Positions 1 through 9,044 of a stretch of DNA of 64,000 nt are shown here, one piece after another (position 1 is the first letter of the stretch; every line of letters begins with the position of its first letter). A program made the position numbers and the translations under genes. Under the pieces are notes generated by a model that was given only the letters and a program-made list of their open reading frames with translations, did not search any database and was not told the DNA's origin. The stretch is from Actinomycetospora lutea (lineage in GTDB: Bacteria; Actinomycetota; Actinomycetes; Mycobacteriales; Pseudonocardiaceae). The stretch covers positions 1 to 64,000 of the forward strand of contig NZ_JAQZAL010000029.1 of NCBI RefSeq assembly GCF_028737205.1. Direction: 5' to 3'.

Positions 1-86
1 GCTACTACGACGCGCCCACCGACACCGGCCCGATGTTCCGCCTCGACGACCAGGCGGCGGCGCGGGCGGGCGGCTGCCCGGTCTGA
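1..86 (+). CDS. 3' end of an unidentified gene (partial)
   Basis: An open frame runs in from the left edge and stops at TGA 84-86. The visible 27 residues begin YYDAPTDTGPMF and end AGGCPV. I do not recognise the family from this short tail. It does not resemble the C-terminus of MftD. It is transcribed in the same direction as the acyl-CoA ligase about 100 bp downstream, so the two could be co-transcribed. The start lies outside the window. Confidence 0.55.
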   Translation, partial: YYDAPTDTGPMFRLDDQAAARAGGCPV

Positions 87-185
87 GCGCACGCGCGCGG
101 TTCGGTCGGCACCGTACGGGGCATGGTGCTGCTCACAGTGGCGGGCATCGCGGCTGGTGAGCACCCCTGATCACGGGAGTCGGCG

Positions 186-1691
186 ATGACGAATCTGGCG
201 ACGGCGCTGGTCGAGACCTCCGGACAGCACGGTGACCGGCCGGCGCTGCGCCTCGACGACCGGACCGTCACCTACCGCGAGTTCCTCGACGCCGCGCGCG
301 GGGTCGCGGGCATGCTGGGGGCGCGCGGCGTCGGGGCGGGCGCCCGGGTGGGGATGGTCTTCCCGAACGTCCCGGCGTTCCCGGTCGTCTTCTACGGCGC
401 CCTGCTGGCCGGCTGCGTGGTCGTGCCGATGAACCCGCTCCTCAAGGGCCGGGAGATCGAGTACTACCTGGACGACGCCGGCATGTCCGTGGTGTTCGCC
501 TGGGACGAGGCCGCCGACGCCGCCCGCGAGGCCGCGCGCGACCGGGACGTCGAGGTGATCGCCGTCGGTGCCGCCGGGCCCGACGACGCGCAGCTCGAGG
601 GCGTCACCCCGCTCGGGGACGCGGTCGACCGCGCCGACGAGGACACCGCGGTCGTCCTCTACACCTCCGGCACCACGGGGTCCCCCAAGGGCGCCGAGCT
701 GACCCACGCGAACCTGTCGACCAACGCCCGCACGTCGGCGACCACCCTCACCGAGCTCGGCCCCGGCGACGTGGTGATGGGCTGCCTGCCGCTGTTCCAC
801 GTGTTCGGGCTGACGTGCGGCCTGAACTCCGCGGTGCGGACCGGCGCCTGCCTCACGTTGCTGCCGCGCTTCGACGGGGCGAAGGCGCTCTCCATGATCG
901 GGCGGGACGGGGTGACCGTCTTCGAGGGCGTGCCCACCATGTACGCGGGCCTGCTGCACGTGGAGGGGCGCGAGCAGTACGACGTGTCGTCGCTGCGCTG
1001 CTGCATCTCCGGGGGCTCGGCGATGCCGGTCGAGGTGCTCCGCGAGTTCGAGGAGACCTTCGGGTGCATCGTGCTCGAGGGCTACGGCCTCTCCGAGACC
1101 TCGCCGGTGGCCTCGTTCAACCACCCGCACGCCGAGCGCAAGGCGGGCTCGGTCGGGACGCCGGTGGAGGGCATGGAGCTGCGCCTGGTGGACGACGCCG
1201 GCGACGACGTGACCGGCGACGACCCGGGCGAGATCGCCATTCGGGGCGAGGGCCTGATGAAGGGGTACTGGGGGCGTCCCGAGGCGACCGCCGAGTCGAT
1301 CCCCGACGGCTGGTTCCGCACCGGCGACGTCGCCCGCCGCGACGAGGACGGCTACTACTTCATCGTCGACCGCAAGAAGGAGATGATCATCCGCGGGGGG
1401 TACAACGTCTACCCGCGCGAGATCGAGGAGGCCCTCTACGAGCACTCCTCGGTCGCCGAGGTGGCCGTGGTCGGGATCTGCGACCGTGACCTCGGCGAGG
1501 AGGTCGGCGCGGCCGTCGCGCTGCGGCCCGGCGCCGAGGTGGACGTGGACGAGCTGCGCGCCTTCGCCAAGGAGCGGGTCGCGGCCTACAAGTACCCCCG
1601 CCACGTCTGGCTGCTCGACGAGCTGCCGAAGGGCCCGACGGGGAAGATCCTCCGTCGCGAGGTCCGGCCGCCCGAGGACCTGGGGAGCTAG
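186..1691 (+). CDS. Acyl-CoA ligase (AMP-forming, FadD-like)
   Basis: ANL-superfamily ligase of 501 aa. It would activate a carboxylic acid to the acyl-adenylate and then the CoA thioester in the cytoplasm. Motifs seen: the P-loop [11 protein letters not shown] (about residues 159-169), GYGLSETSP (about 299-307), the hinge region [13 protein letters not shown] (about 395) and the C-terminal PTGKILRRE with the catalytic lysine (about 484). Length fits a medium/long-chain fatty acyl-CoA synthetase. The ATG at 186 follows a GGGAGT ribosome site. The gene converges on mftM and both stop codons share the tetranucleotide CTAG at 1688-1691. The substrate cannot be read from the sequence. Confidence 0.9.
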   Translation: MTNLATALVETSGQHGDRPALRLDDRTVTYREFLDAARGVAGMLGARGVGAGARVGMVFPNVPAFPVVFYGALLAGCVVVPMNPLLKGREIEYYLDDAGMSVVFAWDEAADAAREAARDRDVEVIAVGAAGPDDAQLEGVTPLGDAVDRADEDTAVVLYTSGTTGSPKGAELTHANLSTNARTSATTLTELGPGDVVMGCLPLFHVFGLTCGLNSAVRTGACLTLLPRFDGAKALSMIGRDGVTVFEGVPTMYAGLLHVEGREQYDVSSLRCCISGGSAMPVEVLREFEETFGCIVLEGYGLSETSPVASFNHPHAERKAGSVGTPVEGMELRLVDDAGDDVTGDDPGEIAIRGEGLMKGYWGRPEATAESIPDGWFRTGDVARRDEDGYYFIVDRKKEMIIRGGYNVYPREIEEALYEHSSVAEVAVVGICDRDLGEEVGAAVALRPGAEVDVDELRAFAKERVAAYKYPRHVWLLDELPKGPTGKILRREVRPPEDLGS

Positions 1692-2641
1692 GCGACCTCT
1701 CCGGTGTCGACGACCAGCCAGCCGCCGTGGTCGTCGGACACCGTGAAGGGGTGCCCGGTGCGCTCGCCCAGGGCGTGCAGGGCGGCGTGGTCGAACGTCC
1801 GGACGTGCCCGTACACGGGCTCGGGGACGTCCTCGTAGGGCACGGCGACCACCACGCGCCGGCGGGCGACGCGGAGCATCTCGTCGAGCACGGGGACGGT
1901 GTCGGCGACGGGCAGGTGCTCGAGCAGGTGCACGGCGGTCACGGTGTCGACCGACCGCGGCGCGGCGGGCAGCGCACGGGCGTCGGCGACGACGGGGCGC
2001 ACGGCCTCGCCGCGGCGCGCGGCGACGGCGCCGAGCAGGCCCATGGTGCCCGGGGTGTGGTCGGTGGCGATCACCTCGAACCCCTCCTGCGCCAGGCGCA
2101 GGGGCAGGAAGCCGAAGCACGTGCCGACGTCGAGCACGGTGCGGCCCCGCAGCTCGGCGAGCGCCCGCTCGTGCACCGGGGCGAAGCCCGCCAGCGACGA
2201 CTCGGGCGGCGCGGCGGGGTCGACGGGGGCCCGGGGATCGCGCAGCACCGCGAGGCTGTTGGCGTAGAACGTCGACCAGGCCGTGAGCGGGTCGCTGATC
2301 GTCGAGCGCACGACGCCGGTGAAGACGCGCTCGAAGTCGCCGGCCGAGGTGACGAGGCCGGAGAGCTCGCCGGCGATCAGGCCGGCGATGTCGTCGTCGA
2401 GCTCGTCGGGGCGCAGCCGGTGCAGGACGAGCAGGCGCTCGCCGGGCCGGTGCACCTCGAAGTGCTCGGTGACCCGCTCCGGCGGGCGCGCGGCGACGAG
2501 GCGCACGGGCACCGGCGCCCGGTCGACGTGGCACACGACGACGCGCGCGTCCTCCCAGCGGCCCGGGTGCTGCGCGGCGAGGGGGTCGATGAGCACGGTG
2601 CCCGTGGTGTCCGGCGCCGGGGCGTCGTGCAGGCCGGTCAC
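1688..2641 (-). CDS. mftM: SAM-dependent methyltransferase, probable mycofactocin methyltransferase MftM
   Basis: Class I SAM methyltransferase of 317 aa. The SAM-binding glycine loop is [10 protein letters not shown], followed by FEVIATD, and the motif IV/post-I region contains [11 protein letters not shown]. The N-terminal half (residues about 30-150) has a distinct domain with the stretch [20 protein letters not shown]. The start is GTG 2641, overlapping the stop of the VWA gene as GTGA, so the two are translationally coupled. Known context: in mycobacteria MftM methylates the glucose chain of mycofactocin and is encoded close to the alcohol dehydrogenase Mno. Here it sits in one leftward unit with mno, moxR and vwa, which supports the call. 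The family assignment is from recognition and context, not from a search. Confidence 0.65.
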   Translation of the reverse strand: MTGLHDAPAPDTTGTVLIDPLAAQHPGRWEDARVVVCHVDRAPVPVRLVAARPPERVTEHFEVHRPGERLLVLHRLRPDELDDDIAGLIAGELSGLVTSAGDFERVFTGVVRSTISDPLTAWSTFYANSLAVLRDPRAPVDPAAPPESSLAGFAPVHERALAELRGRTVLDVGTCFGFLPLRLAQEGFEVIATDHTPGTMGLLGAVAARRGEAVRPVVADARALPAAPRSVDTVTAVHLLEHLPVADTVPVLDEMLRVARRRVVVAVPYEDVPEPVYGHVRTFDHAALHALGERTGHPFTVSDDHGGWLVVDTGEVA

Positions 2642-4182
2642 CGTCCCATCATCTCGGCGGCCATGTCGTGGCTGACCTCCGAGAGCCCGGTGAGGTCGCG
2701 CACCACGCGGATGCGGTCGACGAACTCCGCGTAGCGCGGCAGGTCGCAGGCCCCGAGGCCCCACGAGTACCGCGGCTCCGGGGTCAGCCAGATCGTCTCG
2801 CGCGCGCGGCGGGTGATCTCGGCGAACGCCTCCATGTTCGGATCGTTCCCGTTGCCCCGCCCGTCGCCCAGGATGATCACCGTCGAGCGCCGGTTCACCG
2901 CCGACCCGTGGTCGTCGAGGAACGTGCCGAACGCGGTGCCGTAGTCGGAGTTGGCGTCGACGTCGATGAGGTCCCCGCCGAAGATCAGCCCGAGGGCGTC
3001 CTCGACGGTGTGGTCGGCGAAGAGGTCGGTGACCTCCATCAGGTCGGCGACGAACGCGAACGACCGGACCTGGCCGAACATGTCCTGCAGGCCGTGCACC
3101 AGGTGCAGGGTGAACCGGGCGGTGGCGCGCACCGACAGCGACACGTCGGCGAGGATCACCAGGCGCGGCTTGTCCTCGGTGCGCTCGACCGTCACCGGCC
3201 GGAACGGCACGCCGTCGAAGCGCATGTTGCGCCGCATGGTGCGGCCGGGGTCGATGCGCCCGCGCGTCGACTCGCGGCGCTTGTGGGTCAGCGCGCCGTG
3301 CAGGGTCTTGGCCAGCCGGCGCAGGGAGTCCTCGAGCTGCTGGCGCTCGTGCTCCTCGGCGCGGTCGACCTCGGCGCGGTGGGCCTCCTCGTCGGCGTGG
3401 CCGCCGTCGATCACCCGCTGCTCGATCTCCATGAGGCGCTCGAGGTGGCGCTTGATGGCCTCTGGGAGGTTCTCGAGCATCCCGGCCAACCGGCGTCGCA
3501 GCGCCATCGCGTCGGTCTCGTCGCCCTCGTCGGACACCCCGTCCTCGACGCCCTGCAGCCAGCCCAGCAGTGCCTCCTGCTGGGCGACGTTGAGGTCGGC
3601 GTCGACCTTGGTGCCCGAGGCCGTGGCGATGTCGCCCGGCAGGCCGCCACCGTGCAGGCGGTCGGTCTCGATCTGGACCTTCTCCCCGGTGCCCGTCTCG
3701 TCGAGGGCCCCGTCCTTCGAGAAGACGATCTCGTCGGTCATCGCCGCGAGATCGATCTTGTTGGCCTCCTGGTGCAGGTTGTACTGCTGGGCCATGTCCT
3801 CGGGGTCGAAGAACTCCTTGATGTCCACCGGTGCGCCGTGGTCGTGCCCCTGCTCGGGGGTCTCGGCCGGCTCGTCGGAGAGCGTGAAGTCGTCGAGGCT
3901 CCCGTCGTCGGAGAGGTCCTCGTGGCCGTGGCCGTGCCCGTGGCCCCGCTCCTCGGTCCCGATCCGCACGAGCGTGAAGAACGCGTCGAAGATCTCGTCG
4001 TAGGTGTGCTCGTCGCGGATGTCCTTGACCAGGGCGACCCGCAGCGCGGCCTTGAGCGTCTCGCGGTCGGCGAGCACGCCGGGCTCGCGCGCGCAGCGCA
4101 TCGCGTCGAGGACCTCCGAGGTGGAGATCCGGACCTGCCGGATGCGGAGCAGCCGGACGAAGCGGTGGATGCTGGCCTCCAT
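2638..4182 (-). CDS. VWA-domain (CoxE-like) partner of MoxR
   Basis: 514-aa cytoplasmic protein with a C-terminal von Willebrand A domain. The MIDAS signature is DVSLS near residue 344, followed by the Asp-containing ILGDGRGNGNDP. An acidic and coiled-coil middle region separates it from an N-terminal domain. His-rich tracts lie at residues 81-87 (HGHGHGH) and about 113-116 (GHDHG). MoxR ATPase/VWA pairs act as chaperones that insert cofactors or metals into client enzymes. The pairing here with mno suggests the methanol dehydrogenase is the client. That is inference. The gene lies 27 bp after moxR and overlaps mftM by 4 nt, so it is part of the mno-moxR-vwa-mftM transcription unit. Confidence 0.85.
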   Translation of the reverse strand: MEASIHRFVRLLRIRQVRISTSEVLDAMRCAREPGVLADRETLKAALRVALVKDIRDEHTYDEIFDAFFTLVRIGTEERGHGHGHGHEDLSDDGSLDDFTLSDEPAETPEQGHDHGAPVDIKEFFDPEDMAQQYNLHQEANKIDLAAMTDEIVFSKDGALDETGTGEKVQIETDRLHGGGLPGDIATASGTKVDADLNVAQQEALLGWLQGVEDGVSDEGDETDAMALRRRLAGMLENLPEAIKRHLERLMEIEQRVIDGGHADEEAHRAEVDRAEEHERQQLEDSLRRLAKTLHGALTHKRRESTRGRIDPGRTMRRNMRFDGVPFRPVTVERTEDKPRLVILADVSLSVRATARFTLHLVHGLQDMFGQVRSFAFVADLMEVTDLFADHTVEDALGLIFGGDLIDVDANSDYGTAFGTFLDDHGSAVNRRSTVIILGDGRGNGNDPNMEAFAEITRRARETIWLTPEPRYSWGLGACDLPRYAEFVDRIRVVRDLTGLSEVSHDMAAEMMGR

Positions 4183-4209
4183 CGAGGCCCTCCTCTCGGG
4201 CGTCCGGGG

Positions 4210-5481
4210 CTAGAGCGCGCGGCGCTTGCCGAGGCCGGCGCCGAAGGAGCGGCTGCCCTGGCCCGAGCTCACCGGGCGCTTCTTGGTCGGCTCGGTCTCG
4301 CCGGAGCGCGCTCGCTCCTGGTACTCCCGGCCCGGCGCGCCGTACACCCCGGCGTGCCGGCCCTCCTCGTCCTTCGCCGCGCGCACGGCCCGCCCGTCGG
4401 GACCGTCGTCGGCGTCGTCGTCGACGCGGCGGGAGGTGGCCGGCGCGGGCCCGCTCGAGTGGCCGTTGTCCTCGTGCCCGTGGCCATGGCCGTGCCCGTG
4501 GCCGTGCCCGTGCGCGTCGTCGACCACGGCGTTCGGGTCGACGAGCTTCGGCAGGGCGCCGAGGGCCTTGGTCACGTCCTTGTCGTACTTGACGACCACG
4601 GAGACCGTGTCGGAGAGGATCGCGCTGTTCAGCTCGTCGACGCCCAGCACGGCGAGGGTGCGGGCCCAGTCGATGGTCTCGGAGATGCTCGGCGCCTTGC
4701 GCAGCTCGAGCTCGCGCAGGCCGCGGACGACCTCGACGAGCTCGCGCGCGGTGGCCTCGGGCAGCCCGGTGTGCTTGGAGCGGACGATCTCCAGCTCGCG
4801 CTCGGCGGTCGGGTAGTCGAGGAACAGGTGCAGGCAGCGGCGCTTGAGGGCGGCGGCCAGGTCACGGGTGTTGTTGCTGGTCAGGATGACGTAGGGCGCG
4901 TTCTCCGCGGTGAACGTCCCGACCTCGGGCACCGAGATCTGGAACTCGCCGAGGGTCTCGAGCAGGACGGCCTCCAGCGCTTCGTCCGCCCGGTCGACCT
5001 CGTCGATCAGCAGCACGACGGGTTCGTCGGACCGGATCGCCTCCATCAGGGGGCGCTCGGCGAGGAACTCCTCGGAGAAGAAGACGCTGTCCTGGTTGGC
5101 GATCCGCTCGACCGACGTCTTGATGTCGGGGGCGTCCTGGACGATCTCGGCGATCTTCTCGCGCAGCATCTGGGTGTAGAGCAGCTGCTTGCCGTAGTCC
5201 CACTCGTAGAGGGCCTTGGTCTCGTCCTGGCCCTCGTAGCACTGCAGACGCAGGAAGCGCCGGCCGGTGGCCAGCGCGAGCATCTTGGCCAGCTCGGTCT
5301 TGCCGACGCCGGCCGGGCCCTCGAGCAGCAGGGGCTTCTCGAGCCGGGTCAGGAGGAACACCGTCGTCGCCAGCCGTCGGTCGGCGATGTAGCCCTGCTC
5401 CGCGAGCGCGTCGACGACCTCGTCGACGGTGTCGAAGGGGAACGAGGCACCGGCGCCGGACTGCTCGGTCGTGCTGGTCAC
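4210..5481 (-). CDS. MoxR-family AAA+ ATPase with His-Gly tract
   Basis: 423-aa AAA+ ATPase. Walker A GPAGVGKTELAK and Walker B VVLLIDEVDRAD are intact, as are the sensor TSNNTRDL and the arginine-finger region LKRRCLHLFLDYP. The C-terminal tail after about residue 315 is unusual: it has a run of seven His alternating with Gly (about 320-335), followed by a charged, disordered stretch. The GTG start at 5481 is chosen because AGGAAGGA lies 8 nt upstream; a longer frame to 5565 lacks such a site. MoxR proteins remodel client enzymes together with a VWA partner, and here the partner is the next gene. Position directly after mno implies a role in maturing the alcohol dehydrogenase (inference). 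Confidence 0.88.
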   Translation of the reverse strand: MTSTTEQSGAGASFPFDTVDEVVDALAEQGYIADRRLATTVFLLTRLEKPLLLEGPAGVGKTELAKMLALATGRRFLRLQCYEGQDETKALYEWDYGKQLLYTQMLREKIAEIVQDAPDIKTSVERIANQDSVFFSEEFLAERPLMEAIRSDEPVVLLIDEVDRADEALEAVLLETLGEFQISVPEVGTFTAENAPYVILTSNNTRDLAAALKRRCLHLFLDYPTAERELEIVRSKHTGLPEATARELVEVVRGLRELELRKAPSISETIDWARTLAVLGVDELNSAILSDTVSVVVKYDKDVTKALGALPKLVDPNAVVDDAHGHGHGHGHGHGHEDNGHSSGPAPATSRRVDDDADDGPDGRAVRAAKDEEGRHAGVYGAPGREYQERARSGETEPTKKRPVSSGQGSRSFGAGLGKRRAL

Positions 5482-5578
5482 GCGGGGTCCTTCCTGAGGT
5501 GGCAGGTCGAGGGGAACACACCGGTGCCCGGTGGGCCAGCGGGAGACGCCGACCTCACCGGGCACCGGTCGAGGACGA

Positions 5579-6871
5579 TCAGCTGAGCAGGTCGTCCAGG
5601 TCGCCGTTGAGGCAATGGTCGACCACGGGACGCACCGTCGTGAAGGTGCACTCCTTGGGGTTGCCCGGCGTGCAGGCGTCCCCGAGGACGTGGTTGGTGA
5701 TGCGGTCCACGTCGGCGTCGTTGCCCGTGATGGTCTTCTCGTTCTCGTAGAACTTCGTCGGGCCCTGGCCGAGACGGTTCTTGGAGTACGAGTCCTGGGT
5801 GACGTCGGTGAACTTCTCCGGGATGCCCACGTCGCGCAGCAGGCGGATGGACGCGGCGAGCGCGGCCTCCGCGGCCTGGACGTCGGTCATGTGCGTGGTG
5901 TCGACGCCCATGGCCTGGGCGATGCGCGCGAAGCGCTTGTAGGCCACCGGCATGTTGAACGCCCAGACGCGGGGGAGCGCGACGGCGTTGTTCAGGCCGT
6001 GGTGGGTGTCGTAGAAGGCCGACACCGCGTGCGAGATCGAGTGGATGATCCCGAGGCCGCCGGAGTTGAACGCCTGGGCGGCGATGTACTGCGCGTACAT
6101 CATGCCCTGGCGGCCGGGGAGGTCCTGGCCGTTCCAGACCGCCTCGCGCAGGTGCTCGTTGGTCAGCTCGATCGCGCGGATCGCGTTGCCGAGGCTCGGC
6201 TCGAAGTTCAGCCGCGAGACGTAGGGCTCGGAGGCGTGCGCGAGCACGTCGAAGCCGCACTGGGCGGTGAAGTCGACCGGGCAGTCGTAGTAGAGGACCG
6301 GGTCGTCGATCGCCAGGCTGGTCACCGAGGCGTCGTCGAACGCGACGTACTTGTGGGGCTTGTTCGGGTCGGTCGTGGTGTCGGTGATGACGTAGGCCCA
6401 CGAGGTCTCCGAGCCGGTGCCGGCCGTGGTGGAGACCGCGATGTGCGGCGGGTTCTTCGGGTTCTCGGACTGGTTGAAGCCCTCGAACTCGTTGACGTTG
6501 CGGCCGTCGTGCGCCACCGAGACGCGCGCGCCCTTGCAGGCGTCGTGCGAGGAGCCGCCGCCGATGGAGACGAAGCTGTCACAGGAGTTCTCCTGGTACA
6601 GCTTCACCGAGTCCATGACGTTGTAGTCCTTGGGGTTGGACTCGACCTGGTCGTAGATGACCGTCTCGATCCCGTGCCACTTCATGGACTCGGAGATCTT
6701 GTGGACGATGTCCGTGCCGCGCAGACCCGAGGTCATGATCAGCGTCTTCTTGAAGCCCATCTTCAGGGCCTCGGGGCCGATCATCTCGTGCGAGCCGGGC
6801 CCCAGCAGCGCCCGCGGGAAGGGGTGGAACTCCTTGATCGGGAACGGCTTGAGCAGCTCGTCAACCTGCAT
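5579..6871 (-). CDS. mno: NDMA-dependent methanol/alcohol dehydrogenase (Mno), iron-ADH family
   Basis: 430-aa group III (iron-containing) alcohol dehydrogenase. The nucleotide-binding motif GGGSSHD is at residues 104-110. Metal ligands fit the family spacing: D208, H212 (D-x3-H), H277 and H291 (H-x13-H). The C-terminal extension with TDVTQDSYSKNRLGQGPTKFYENEK is characteristic of the long actinobacterial Mno/Mdo enzymes. These are known to hold NAD(P)H tightly and to need an external acceptor such as NDMA in vitro, with mycofactocin as the physiological acceptor. Likely substrates are methanol, ethanol and other primary alcohols. ATG 6871 follows AGAGGA. It is the first gene of the leftward mno-moxR-vwa-mftM unit, with a TAGCGT box about 70 nt upstream. 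Confidence 0.92.
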   Translation of the reverse strand: MQVDELLKPFPIKEFHPFPRALLGPGSHEMIGPEALKMGFKKTLIMTSGLRGTDIVHKISESMKWHGIETVIYDQVESNPKDYNVMDSVKLYQENSCDSFVSIGGGSSHDACKGARVSVAHDGRNVNEFEGFNQSENPKNPPHIAVSTTAGTGSETSWAYVITDTTTDPNKPHKYVAFDDASVTSLAIDDPVLYYDCPVDFTAQCGFDVLAHASEPYVSRLNFEPSLGNAIRAIELTNEHLREAVWNGQDLPGRQGMMYAQYIAAQAFNSGGLGIIHSISHAVSAFYDTHHGLNNAVALPRVWAFNMPVAYKRFARIAQAMGVDTTHMTDVQAAEAALAASIRLLRDVGIPEKFTDVTQDSYSKNRLGQGPTKFYENEKTITGNDADVDRITNHVLGDACTPGNPKECTFTTVRPVVDHCLNGDLDDLLS

Positions 6872-7131
6872 GGCTGTCCTCTCGTCGTGGTCGGTCCGGG
6901 AGCCGCGCCCCGACAGGCGGGCTCCTCGCGATCCGGCGCGACGCTAGGGGTGGCCCGGGTCACCGGGACAGGGGCGCGCGGTGATCCCGACCACGGCGAC
7001 GGTGCCCGCCCTGCACCTTCGGACAGGTTCAGACCCTGCCCACCCCGCGGCGTTGTGCGAGGTTCGTTGTTGCCATCGGTACGCGACAGCCTGCGGGGGT
7101 GGAAGGGGCCGGCGCGGGGAACCTCGGTCCG
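6872..7131. other. Intergenic region between mno and the SDR gene
   Basis: About 260 bp between divergent genes. It holds the mno leader and -10 box on the minus strand. I see no small gene, RNA or strong hairpin in the rest. Confidence 0.5.
6941..6946 (-). promoter_or_regulatory. Putative -10 box of the mno operon
   Basis: TAGCGT read on the minus strand, about 70 nt upstream of the mno ATG. The same hexamer precedes fba, prk, mftA and the first OYE gene in this window. No convincing -35 element was seen. Confidence 0.4.
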
Positions 7132-7839
7132 GTGGTGGAGGACCTCTCCGGGCGCACGGCGCTCGTCACCGGCGCGAGCCGCGGGCTGGGCCGCGCGATC
7201 GCCGCGGGCCTCGCGGACGCGGGCGCGACGGTGATCGGTCTGGCGCGCGACGGCGACGCCCTGACCGAGGCCGTCGCCGCGTTCGGTGGCCGCGCGCTCG
7301 TGCACGACCTCGCCGACGTCGACGGCATCGCCGCCCGGGTCGAGGGGCTCGAGGTGGACGTGCTGGTCAACGCGGCGGCGGTGATGAGCGCGCCCCGCTC
7401 GAAGACGCTGGACGCGTCGCTCGCGCAGTGGCGTGACGTGCGCGCCGTCGACCTCGACGCGCCCTTCGCGCTGGTCTCCGCGCTGGTGCCGGGGATGGCG
7501 CGCCGGCGCTGGGGGCGCGTGGTCAACCTCAGCGCGTGCCTCGGGCGTCTCACCGGCCCGGGCACCGCGGGCGGGCTCGCGCCCTACCGCGTCGCCAAGG
7601 CGGGGCTCAACGCGCTGACCCGCAACCTCGCCCACGAGCTCGCCCTCGGCCGTCGCGGCGTGCTCGTCGACGCGACGTGCCCGGGGCACTGCCGCACCGA
7701 CATGGGCGGGCCCGACGCGCCCCGCTCGATCGACCAGGGTGCGGACACGGCGATCTGGCTCTGCCGGCGCGCCTCCAGCCCCTCGGACCCGGCGCCCACC
7801 GGGCGGCTGTGGGAGGACCGGGCCGAGGTGCCCTGGTAG
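7132..7839 (+). CDS. Short-chain dehydrogenase/reductase
   Basis: Classical SDR of about 235 aa. The Rossmann glycine motif TGASRGLGRAIA is near the N-terminus, NAAAV follows, and the active-site YxxxK is in PYRVAKAG. The serine of the catalytic triad is probably in NLSACLG. It would catalyse NAD(P)-dependent oxidation or reduction of an alcohol or ketone. The start is uncertain: GTG 7132 puts the Rossmann motif at the usual distance from the N-terminus, while GTG 7099 would add 11 residues. It may be one of the mycofactocin-associated SDRs given its place between mno and mftR, but I cannot see the diagnostic insert of that subfamily, so this stays open. Confidence 0.8.
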   Translation: MVEDLSGRTALVTGASRGLGRAIAAGLADAGATVIGLARDGDALTEAVAAFGGRALVHDLADVDGIAARVEGLEVDVLVNAAAVMSAPRSKTLDASLAQWRDVRAVDLDAPFALVSALVPGMARRRWGRVVNLSACLGRLTGPGTAGGLAPYRVAKAGLNALTRNLAHELALGRRGVLVDATCPGHCRTDMGGPDAPRSIDQGADTAIWLCRRASSPSDPAPTGRLWEDRAEVPW

Positions 7840-7886
7840 CGGGGTCCGTTCCCATCGGGCCGGCGATCACGACCGCCCGAGGGTCG

Positions 7887-8252
7887 TCAGGGCTCCGCGA
7901 GCGCCGCGCGGGCGAGGTCCAGCGCGCGTTCCCGGGACACGCCGAGCGCGGTGACGCGACGCGCGTACTCGGCGGCGAGCTCGCGGGCCGGGTCGGCGGC
8001 GGTGTCCCCGCCGACGACGAACGTGCCCAGGCGCCCCCGGGTCTCGACGACCCCGGCGGCCTCGAGCTCGCGGTAGGCGCGCGCGACGGTGCCGGGGGCG
8101 AGGTTGAGGTCGCCGGCCAGCCGTCGCACCGCGGGCAGCCGGGTGTGCGGGGCGAGCGCGCCGGTGCGGGCGAGCTTGGTGACCCGCGCGCGCAGCTGCT
8201 CGTAGGGCGGGTCGGCCGAGTCGGGGTCGAGATCGATCAGCTCGACGCTCAC
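7887..8252 (-). CDS. GntR-family transcriptional regulator (short, YtrA-like)
   Basis: 121-aa GntR regulator. The N-terminal winged helix reads PPYEQLRARV, then TRLPAVRRLAGDLNLAPGTVARAYRELEAAGVVETR, a textbook GntR DNA-binding segment. The C-terminal part is only about 45 residues, too short for a sugar- or acid-binding effector domain, which is typical of the YtrA subgroup. The start overlaps the stop of mftR by 4 nt (ATGA), so it is the downstream partner in a two-regulator operon that diverges from mftABC. A role in controlling mycofactocin or alcohol metabolism genes is plausible but unproven. Confidence 0.85.
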   Translation of the reverse strand: MSVELIDLDPDSADPPYEQLRARVTKLARTGALAPHTRLPAVRRLAGDLNLAPGTVARAYRELEAAGVVETRGRLGTFVVGGDTAADPARELAAEYARRVTALGVSRERALDLARAALAEP

Positions 8253-8827
8253 GGTGACGCGAACCCCCGCGACAGCGCGTCGAACGCCTCGTCGACCAGG
8301 GCGCCCAGCGCGTCGGCGTCCGCCTCCGGCCGCGCGTGCCAGGCGCTGAACACCGCGCGCATGGCGGCCACCACCGCCCGGCCGAACACCTGCGCGCGCA
8401 GCGACGCGGGGTCCTCGCCCCAGCGGCGGGCGGCGTCGGTGGCGAGTGCGGACTCCCAGTCGCGGTAGCGGACCGTGGCGCGCGCGGCGAGCTCCGGCAC
8501 GTCCTCGATCAGCCCGAGGCGGCGGCGCAGGGCGGGCAGCTCGGCGGCCGCGTAGTGGTTGATCGCGAGGAAGGCGGCGCGCGCGGCCGCCACCGGGTCG
8601 TCGCCGCGCTCCCCGGCGAGCGCGGCGACCAGCGCGGCGAGGCCGTCGTCCAGCTCGCCGAGCACGACGTCGAGCTTGGTGGGGAAGTAGCGGAAGAACG
8701 TGCGCCGGCCGACCCCGCCCGCCACGGCGAGCTCGTCGACGGTGGTCTCGTCGAACCCCTGGGACGCGAACAGCTCGAGCGCGACGTTCTCGAGGCGCTG
8801 CGCCCGCGCACTCCTCGTCGTCGCCAC
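8249..8827 (-). CDS. mftR: TetR-family regulator, probable MftR
   Basis: 192-aa TetR regulator. The helix-turn-helix spans about residues 25-50, with FDETTVDELAVAGGVGRRTFFRYFPTKLDVV. The ligand-binding domain follows (ALAGERGDDPVAAARAAFLAINHYAAAE). MftR is the dedicated repressor of mycofactocin clusters, described as responding to long-chain acyl-CoA; divergent placement just upstream of mftA is the conserved arrangement and is seen here. GTG 8827 (protein start VATTRSARAQ) is preferred over the upstream starts because it matches the family N-terminus. It is coupled to the gntR gene downstream. Confidence 0.82.
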   Translation of the reverse strand: MATTRSARAQRLENVALELFASQGFDETTVDELAVAGGVGRRTFFRYFPTKLDVVLGELDDGLAALVAALAGERGDDPVAAARAAFLAINHYAAAELPALRRRLGLIEDVPELAARATVRYRDWESALATDAARRWGEDPASLRAQVFGRAVVAAMRAVFSAWHARPEADADALGALVDEAFDALSRGFASP

Positions 8828-8925
8828 GGACCCATCCTCTACCACGGAGAGGTGGGCACCGTCCCCGCCGTTCGGAGGGGCGTTTCCCACCCGGACCGAG
8901 TCTGGCGGTGGCACCGAGTGCCGCT

Positions 8926-8965
8926 TAGCGTTCGCAGCACCCGAGGCACCCGCTGGTGAGGAGGA
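8926..8965 (+). promoter_or_regulatory. mftA promoter -10 box and ribosome binding site
   Basis: TAGCGT at 8926-8931 is a likely -10 element. GAGGAGGA at 8958-8965, four bases before the mftA ATG, is the strongest ribosome site in the neighbourhood. The surrounding mftR-mftA spacer (8828-8969) probably carries the MftR operator, but I could not identify a clear palindrome. Confidence 0.45.
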
Positions 8966-8969
8966 CGCG

Positions 8970-9044
8970 ATGGAGGAGCAGGAGCTGGTCGAGGAGACCC
9001 TCGTGGAAGAGGTTTCGATCGACGGTATGTGCGGCGTCTACTGA
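8970..9044 (+). CDS. mftA: Mycofactocin precursor peptide MftA
   Basis: A 24-codon gene. The product has an acidic leader rich in Glu/Val and ends IDGMCGVY, the hallmark core whose terminal Val-Tyr dipeptide is converted into the redox cofactor premycofactocin. ATG 8970 is preceded by GAGGAGGA. The stop TGA (9042-9044) overlaps the ATG of mftB by one base. The conserved leader with Glu-rich segments is bound by MftB. This is a short member of a family whose products are usually about 20-35 residues. Confidence 0.96.
   Translation: MEEQELVEETLVEEVSIDGMCGVY

Noticed and set aside
1-86. The left-edge fragment as the missing mftD
   Set aside because: Its C-terminal residues do not resemble MftD, whose tail is conserved.
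171-2534. Long minus-strand frame (787 codons) opposite the ligase gene
   Set aside because: Low-complexity Arg/Ala/Pro protein typical of an antisense frame in high-GC DNA; the plus-strand acyl-CoA ligase has all family motifs.
2668-5586. Long plus-strand frame (972 codons) across vwa and moxR
   Set aside because: Shadow of the two minus-strand genes; no recognisable domain, composition typical of codon-complement frames.
7099-7131. GTG 7099 as the SDR start
   Set aside because: It adds 11 Gly/Ala residues before the Rossmann motif and has no better ribosome site; kept only as an alternative.
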